DNA from: Benincasa hispida | Taxonomy: Eukaryota; Streptophyta; Magnoliopsida; Cucurbitales; Cucurbitaceae | Direction of reading: 5' to 3' | Length of the DNA stretch: 64,000 bases | NCBI RefSeq assembly: GCF_009727055.1 | Contig: NC_052353.1 | Location: forward strand, 46,250,196-46,314,195 | Shown: positions 58,389-64,000 of the stretch, one piece after another | How the letters are laid out: each line of letters begins with the position of its first letter | Numbering within the stretch: position 1 is the first letter of the stretch | The notes under the pieces: generated by a model | What the model saw: only the letters and a program-made list of their open reading frames with translations | What the model was told of the DNA's origin: nothing | Database searches by the model: none | Program-made: the position numbers and the translations under genes

Positions 58389-60670
58389 ACAAAAGAAAAT
58401 ACACGAATTAATTGTTGGTGACTAATCCTAAAAATTCATTTCAATTAATTCTAAAATTGTTTTTAAAATTAATTTCAAAAAGGTTTTTTGTTTTTAGAAA
58501 CCAATCTTACATTTCCTTTAAATAGCTCATAGTTTTAAAAAGAAAGGGATAGAGCAATTTTTGTCTTTTCTTCATATGTTTTTCTTCTAGATCTATTGTT
58601 TTTAGAAAACCATTATAATTTTCATTGATTAAAATCCATTTTCTAACAAGTGCATGCCTGAAATAGGAAATTGTGTTAACTTTAGGGAGCAACCAACACA
58701 ACATTAGCACCGAGGTCGCACCATAATTGTTTTCAGGATAGTAGTTCTTAAACGATGCAACAATTTTTCGACATCTGTATCTAACATATTTGTACTAAGG
58801 CAAGTGAATAACTATTTTAATTGATTTAAATTTATAAGCTCATAGACTTTAAGATTATGACTACTCAATAAGCTACCTGCATTTAATTAAGACTGTAGCG
58901 TGACATAAAATTTCTTGATTTTCCAATGAAACAAAATAGAAGGAAAGTAAAAAAAAAAAATCATGAGAAAATACATTAGATATAAATATGAGATAATACA
59001 CAATCAACTTGATTTAATGAAGGTAAATTTTGGGGGGAAAACAACTTGGAAATGTTATATTATACTTATATATATAGAGAGGCATTAGGGTAAGGGCTTC
59101 CCCACACCCTCTCTCTAATAATGAACACATTGGAAAACTATAAAATAAATTAAAAACACAACAGAATTATGCCATGAAGAAACTGATACTCCCAAAACCC
59201 TAAAATTACCATAAACTTCTTTTTTTTTTCTAAAGCAAGAAAAATTACCATAAACTTTTAGATACATTAATAATATTAATAATAATAATGGAGAAAGTCA
59301 ATACCCGAACCCCCCACCATTAAATGCTTACCCAACTTTAAATAATTTCTTCCTTCTACATTTCGAGGTGCGTTCTTGACTTCTTCCACTCATCTTTTTC
59401 CTTCCCTGCAAATTAAATGCATTCAAACCTCTAGCTCAATTATTATCACTGAAAAATTAAAAAATTAAAAAAATAAACACTACTTTGATATTAATTTTGG
59501 TAACCAAATGAATCAAAGATGAAAATACAAGGAATAAAATGAATATTTTAAAATTATAGCAATCAAAATCAACCTTAAAATGACCAAAATGAAAGAATAT
59601 ATATAAAAAATATAAAAACCAAAGTATTATTTGATAAAAAATAAATAAACGAGTAAAGTAAATAAATGGTTGGATTATTTGATAGAATTTAAGAGGATAA
59701 AGTTAAATATAATATGTAATATAGTAAATTTCTAATTTTCCTTCCCCATATATTCTAAAACTTCAAAATAAATATTTTAAATACATTAGTTTCAGTTCTT
59801 ATTCTTAATTATAAAAATGGGTTTAAATCTGTACTTTCAGCATCCATCCTTAACAACTCCAATTTCAAAAGTTTTAGTGAATGTAGTATTATGATTGAAA
59901 AGTAAATGAAGGGCAGTTTACAAGAAAAAACCAAAACTAAGCTTCTGTAGTTTGTAAAAATGAATTATTTGAAAGAAGAAAATCCAAAATGAGTGAAAAA
60001 AAAAAAAAGAGTTGAAATTATGAATCAAAATAGTATTAAGATCTAAAGTTTATTTTATTTTATTTTTTTTATAAATGGTTAAATTAAGAATTGAGTCCTA
60101 AATTTTCAAATTTACAATTTTTTTCGATATTTATAAAATTCACAGATTTACTACACTCAAAATTAAGAATTTAAGTTTTCATTATACATTAAAAAAATTA
60201 TATTTATATATTAATTAATCTTTTAAAAGTTCAAATTTTGTAAGGAACCTAGGACAAAAATTTTAAAAAAATAAAACAACAAGTTTAAAATTTTAAAATT
60301 TTAAAAATAAAATAGACACAAATTAAACAAACAGAGAGATTAATCTTAAAGCATAAAATTAAAAAAGAAATCAACCCCTAAAATAAAATAAAGGTTGAAT
60401 TGTAAATTTGATTTCAATAATTTGGAGAAAGTTAAAATATAGTCTTTATAATTTAAAATTAAAATTTAGTTATTGTTTGTTAAAACATTTTTGAGAATAT
60501 TATCAAACTATATGAACTATTTATGAAATTTTAACTTTAGAGACTAAGTTATAGGTTTTCCGGATCATAGAACCAAATTTATAATTTTGTTTAAAGGAAA
60601 AAATAAAAAGGAATGGTTGAAAGAGAGATTTTTGATGACTTACGAGGTTGCGAAATTGAGGGTGAGGGCT
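58389..60670. other. Non-coding region downstream of the HD-Zip IV gene
   Basis: AT-rich, no supportable gene. A TATA-like ATACTTATATATATAGAGAG lies near 59065-59084, but no coding exon follows it. The segment next to 60670 would be the 3' untranslated region and terminator of the HD-Zip IV gene. Confidence 0.45.
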
Positions 60671-63319
60671 TCAAGGATTATCGCATGACAAAGAGGCTTT
60701 AATCCTTTCAACCGTACACGCAATGAGATTGTTGACCGTTGCAACTGACCCAAGAGACAGTTTTGCTGTAGGAACCGAGTCAACCAAAATTTGAAACGCC
60801 ACCGTTAAAAGCGACCCCCCGGACCCATGTTCCGCCACGCCATTGACGCCGCCGCTGCTTGACGCGGTGGTTCCGTCGGGGAGAATGGCAAATCCAGAAG
60901 GGAGAAGGGCCACATAATCGGGATCGCCGCCGTTTAGCACGACGTTGATGGACACAATGTCCACCGGCGCGTAGATCACAAACGAGGCTGTTTGGTCTGT
61001 GCTGCTTTCTTGTAGTATTAACATGTTGCTTTGGCTTGAATTTGCACTCTAAATTAAAATAAAAAGAGAAAAAGTAATTATTTAGTAAAATGTTTGATTT
61101 TAAAATGGAGTCTAAATTTAAAAGAATGTGAATTTTGTTAAGGAAAACTTACGTTAACTCGTAGCAACGAGACACAGTTGCCTGTGTCGCGGCCATTGGC
61201 AATGTGAGCCATTTCTTGAACAACTCCACCATTTGAAAGAATATCCCACTGTAATCAATGAGGTAATTTTATTTAATTTGAATTTACATACGTTTCAAAA
61301 TACTATTATATATATTCTTCAAGCTATTTAATTAGTATAAACCCACATCAATTAATTTCACAAAACAAACCTATAACATTTAATTCAAAAAAAAAAAAAA
61401 AAAACTTGTGGTTTATAATAATCAAATTCAATTGTCATAATGCTTAGTAATAATACTATCACTTGGAAGTCAAAGATTCCATCTTTCCATCCTACATACC
61501 GTTAAAATATATATACACATATTCATAAGGATCATAACTCATCTATCTTTATAGTAATATCATATTTTCCACTTTGAATTTAAATCCTCTGACGTCTTTG
61601 GAACTACTCAAAAGGTTTTTACATTGATCTCTCTATTTCCTAAGCAATGTGAAACTTTATTCGGGCCTAACAAATATAATGTTAAAATCGTTTTGCATTT
61701 TTTATTTCATACCAAACGGATGCGAAACTATATATATATATATAATACTAAACCTTATCTTTGTTTTAAAAAAATATTTAAATTCTTTAAAAAGCTGCAA
61801 TATTATCCAGCATGTTATAACTATTTCAAATCTAATCTTGGAGAAGAAATTAAGACGCCGACATTGCTAAACTATTCCAGGTAGCCACCACACTTATTTT
61901 GAGTTCCAATTTCATTTCCAACATCTAATGGATTTCTACTTTGGTTTAGGATAATATTGCATAGTGTGTTTTTGAAAGGTTGAAAGTTTGCTTAATTAGG
62001 TGAATTTCTAAACAGTGATAACTCTATTTCACGATAATACACGCTACAAACATAAACTCATTCTTCATAGGAACTAAATACATACATATTACATACCTCA
62101 TTACGAGAATTTTCATCTCTGAGAAAATGGAAGACTCTGTTGGGAGGAAGAGGAAGCCAAAAGGAAGTGGCGGCACTAAGGACAATGCCGGGAGGTCTGC
62201 CGGGATCGTCAATGCTCTTTCTCGTCATAACTCTAACGTCGTCAGCTCCAGTTCCAGACAAAGTCGTCCAAGTATGTGTGGTCGACGCACTCACTCCGCC
62301 GCAAAAGCTCATCACCATTCTCTCAGCCAGCTTCAACATGCTTTTTCTTCCTTCTTGATTTGTTATCACTGATTATATCAATTTGTCATTTTGGTTCATT
62401 AAACACTACTTTCATATAGAAACAAAACAGATTAAAGTTTAAAGTGATAATTCATAGGATAGTATTAAATTAGTATAATGTAGTTGGCAGTTTTGCGTTA
62501 TCAGATGTAAGAGAAAAACAAAATGATGTGAAACTACCTCCAGCATCACCGGTAGGAATACTTGTGGCCATGGCACTAGCGAGTCGTTCACACTGACGAT
62601 CCAACGTGGCAATCCAACGCTTTGCACCGAACGCGTGGCCAGAGCTAACTAGCTGATTGTATAAACTGTGGACCCCACGATCATCCACCTCAACATGCTC
62701 AACCCATGTAACCTATGATTCAAAACACATACAAATTAGTGGTGGGATCTATCCATGAACATCTCAATTATTCTTACACAAGACAAGTAAGCATAAGTAC
62801 ATGACTACCATACAAACTAACTTCAACTACTCACCCTCTAAATGATTTGGAAGGCAATTTGAACTAACTAATTTACCTTAGAATAGCCATTGGGCATTTC
62901 TTGGATTAAGCAGCCGGATGGCCGCCTTCTACATCTAAGTGCAGGAGCTGGGCGTAAATTGTCCAAGGAGACGTCAACCACAGCCCATGTTCCCTCACCA
63001 TGTTGTTTACAATATCTCACGAAATAGCTCTCCCGAGTTGGAACAAGAGGCGAAGGCACTTGCAATTCGGATGTCATCTGAATTCAATATATATTATCAT
63101 GTTCATAAACATATATAACTAACTACTTAAACATATAATAAGAAACTATATCATATATATGTAATTTAAGATATACACTCATAAATTCTTTTCGTTACAT
63201 ATATATATATTAATTACCACTTGTAATGCTCCGTTGTAGTTCCCAGCGACGCCGGTTGATAATACTTCTAATGTCATAGCTCTTGACACTATCCCAGTGA
63301 ATATTGTTGACCATTGATT
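60671..63319 (-). CDS. HDG2: HD-Zip class IV transcription factor, HDG2-like, C-terminal 407 residues (5' end beyond window)
   Basis: Six exons are placed from protein similarity and GT/AG sites: 63319-63218, 63077-62877, 62712-62538, 62368-62097, 61248-61153 and 61048-60671 (stop TGA at 60673-60671). Frames join correctly across every intron, including a split valine codon at 62538/62368. The protein holds the second half of the START lipid-binding domain ([36 protein letters not shown]) and the START-associated domain with [19 protein letters not shown] and [15 protein letters not shown]. The C-terminus [18 protein letters not shown] is most like Arabidopsis HDG2 as I remember it. These nuclear factors bind L1-box DNA through a homeodomain, outside this window, and control epidermal, stomatal and trichome fate. 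The full family protein is about 720 residues. The orthology call within the HDG2/ATML1/PDF2 clade is from memory; the class IV call is firm. Confidence 0.9.
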
Positions 63320-64000
63320 CTGACAAACACAAAACAAGTACAAAAGGTTATAAACACTACTGCTCTCAATTATGAGATTGTTTGTTTTGTTCTTCTTTTT
63401 TGTAGGGGTTCTTTTCAACATCCAGGTAAGACTATTTTTTTTTTAATATATATATATATATAGACATACATACATATAGTTTTTCTGAAATTTGGCTATG
63501 GAGTCAAATTTAACTCAAAACTAAGGTTTGATTTCACAATAATCATTATTTGATTTTTGGTTTTTTAAAAATAAGTCTACAGTCACCCATTTAATCTATT
63601 AATTTCTATGTAGGAGTGTTTTTAAACTCAAAGCCAAATTTTAAAAATTAAAAAAAAAAAAAAAAAAATTTTTTGATAATTATTTGGTTTTTTTTTTTTA
63701 AAAAAAATTAAGTCTATTTCCTCCTCATTTCTTACAATAATTTGCATGGTTGAATTCTTAGCCAAATTTCAAAAACAAAAACAAGCTACTTTTTTTTTTC
63801 CAAAATTTGGCTTGGTTTTTTAAATATTGGTAAAATATAGATAACAAATGAAAAAATTTAATGGTAGAAGTAGTGTCTATAAGCTCAATTTTCTAAAATA
63901 AAAAACTAAAAATCAAATAGTTACCAAACAAGATCTTAAATGATTACCAAGTTAGTCTGAGACAGTTTCCAAATTATTATTTTTATTTTTAAAAATTGGC
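63320..64000 (-). other. Intron of the HD-Zip IV gene, continuing past the window
   Basis: No further START, leucine zipper or homeobox exon is visible. It has TA repeats near 63450-63465 and poly-A/T blocks at 63648-63705 that could form a hairpin, with repeat-like CCAAATTT / AAATTTGG pairs. Confidence 0.6.

Noticed and set aside
59065..59110. Promoter with TATA box and pyrimidine-rich start
   Set aside because: No coding exon or conserved RNA follows within range; left as a passing note.

Overview
This window is nuclear DNA from a flowering plant. It is AT-rich and intron-bearing, with a class IV HD-Zip gene at the right end. The left two thirds are a deep nest of LTR retrotransposons with long leaders and tRNA-Met or tRNA-Asp primer sites. 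The repeat families (Copia LTRs with CGATCGTTTAG motifs, Gypsy LTRs full of TGCGTT/AACGCA, a MITE with CTATCACTGATA-like palindromes) look like those I associate with Cucurbitaceae. That family assignment is inference only. No bacterial operon, CRISPR array, rRNA or tRNA gene was seen.

Layout, left to right. 1-3300: two Gypsy LTRs in opposite orientation. 3301-39220: one old plus-strand Copia LTR split by later insertions. Into it went a minus-strand LTR (3457-5298) and Copia element 1 (plus strand, from 5587). The 5' LTR of element 1 was itself hit by a solo LTR (5688-7865) and by a Gypsy-type element (8299-15353) with a perfect CTCGC target-site duplication. That Gypsy element has gag and protease but no reverse transcriptase or integrase. 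Element 1 has a primer site at 17058, a 2.4-kb leader and decayed gag-pol (19530-23420). Its 3' LTR is cut after 206 bases by Copia element 2 (minus strand, 23817 to about 37935), whose leader contains a decayed hAT transposon (about 31262-35308). A deletion near 37936-37980 removed the right end of element 2 and almost all of the element 1 3' LTR, then rejoined the oldest LTR.

39220-49380 is mostly non-coding and holds a miniature LTR element (41148-42385) split by a hAT MITE, Copia LTR fragments and simple repeats. 49384-49889 is a minus-strand plant gene resembling the vascular-related unknown protein (VUP) family. 50080-58400 carries a SINE-like piece, a second hAT MITE with a perfect 8-base duplication, more LTR and leader debris, a palindromic MITE and a Copia RNase H remnant. 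60671-63319 is the C-terminal half of a minus-strand HD-Zip IV gene closest to HDG2; its 5' part lies beyond the window.

The only host genes with good support are the HD-Zip IV transcription factor and, less firmly, the VUP-like gene. Everything else recognisable is transposon-derived and mostly dead.

Two kinds of observation deserve attention. First, assembly defects: a Nextera mate-pair junction adapter at 3841-3878, and two single-N joints (9604 and 34878), each flanked by a perfect duplication. Second, the Copia elements share a possible splice donor in the LTR and an acceptor just before the gag ATG, which suggests a spliced-leader arrangement, and their LTRs carry dense arrays of a CGATCGTTTAG-type motif.
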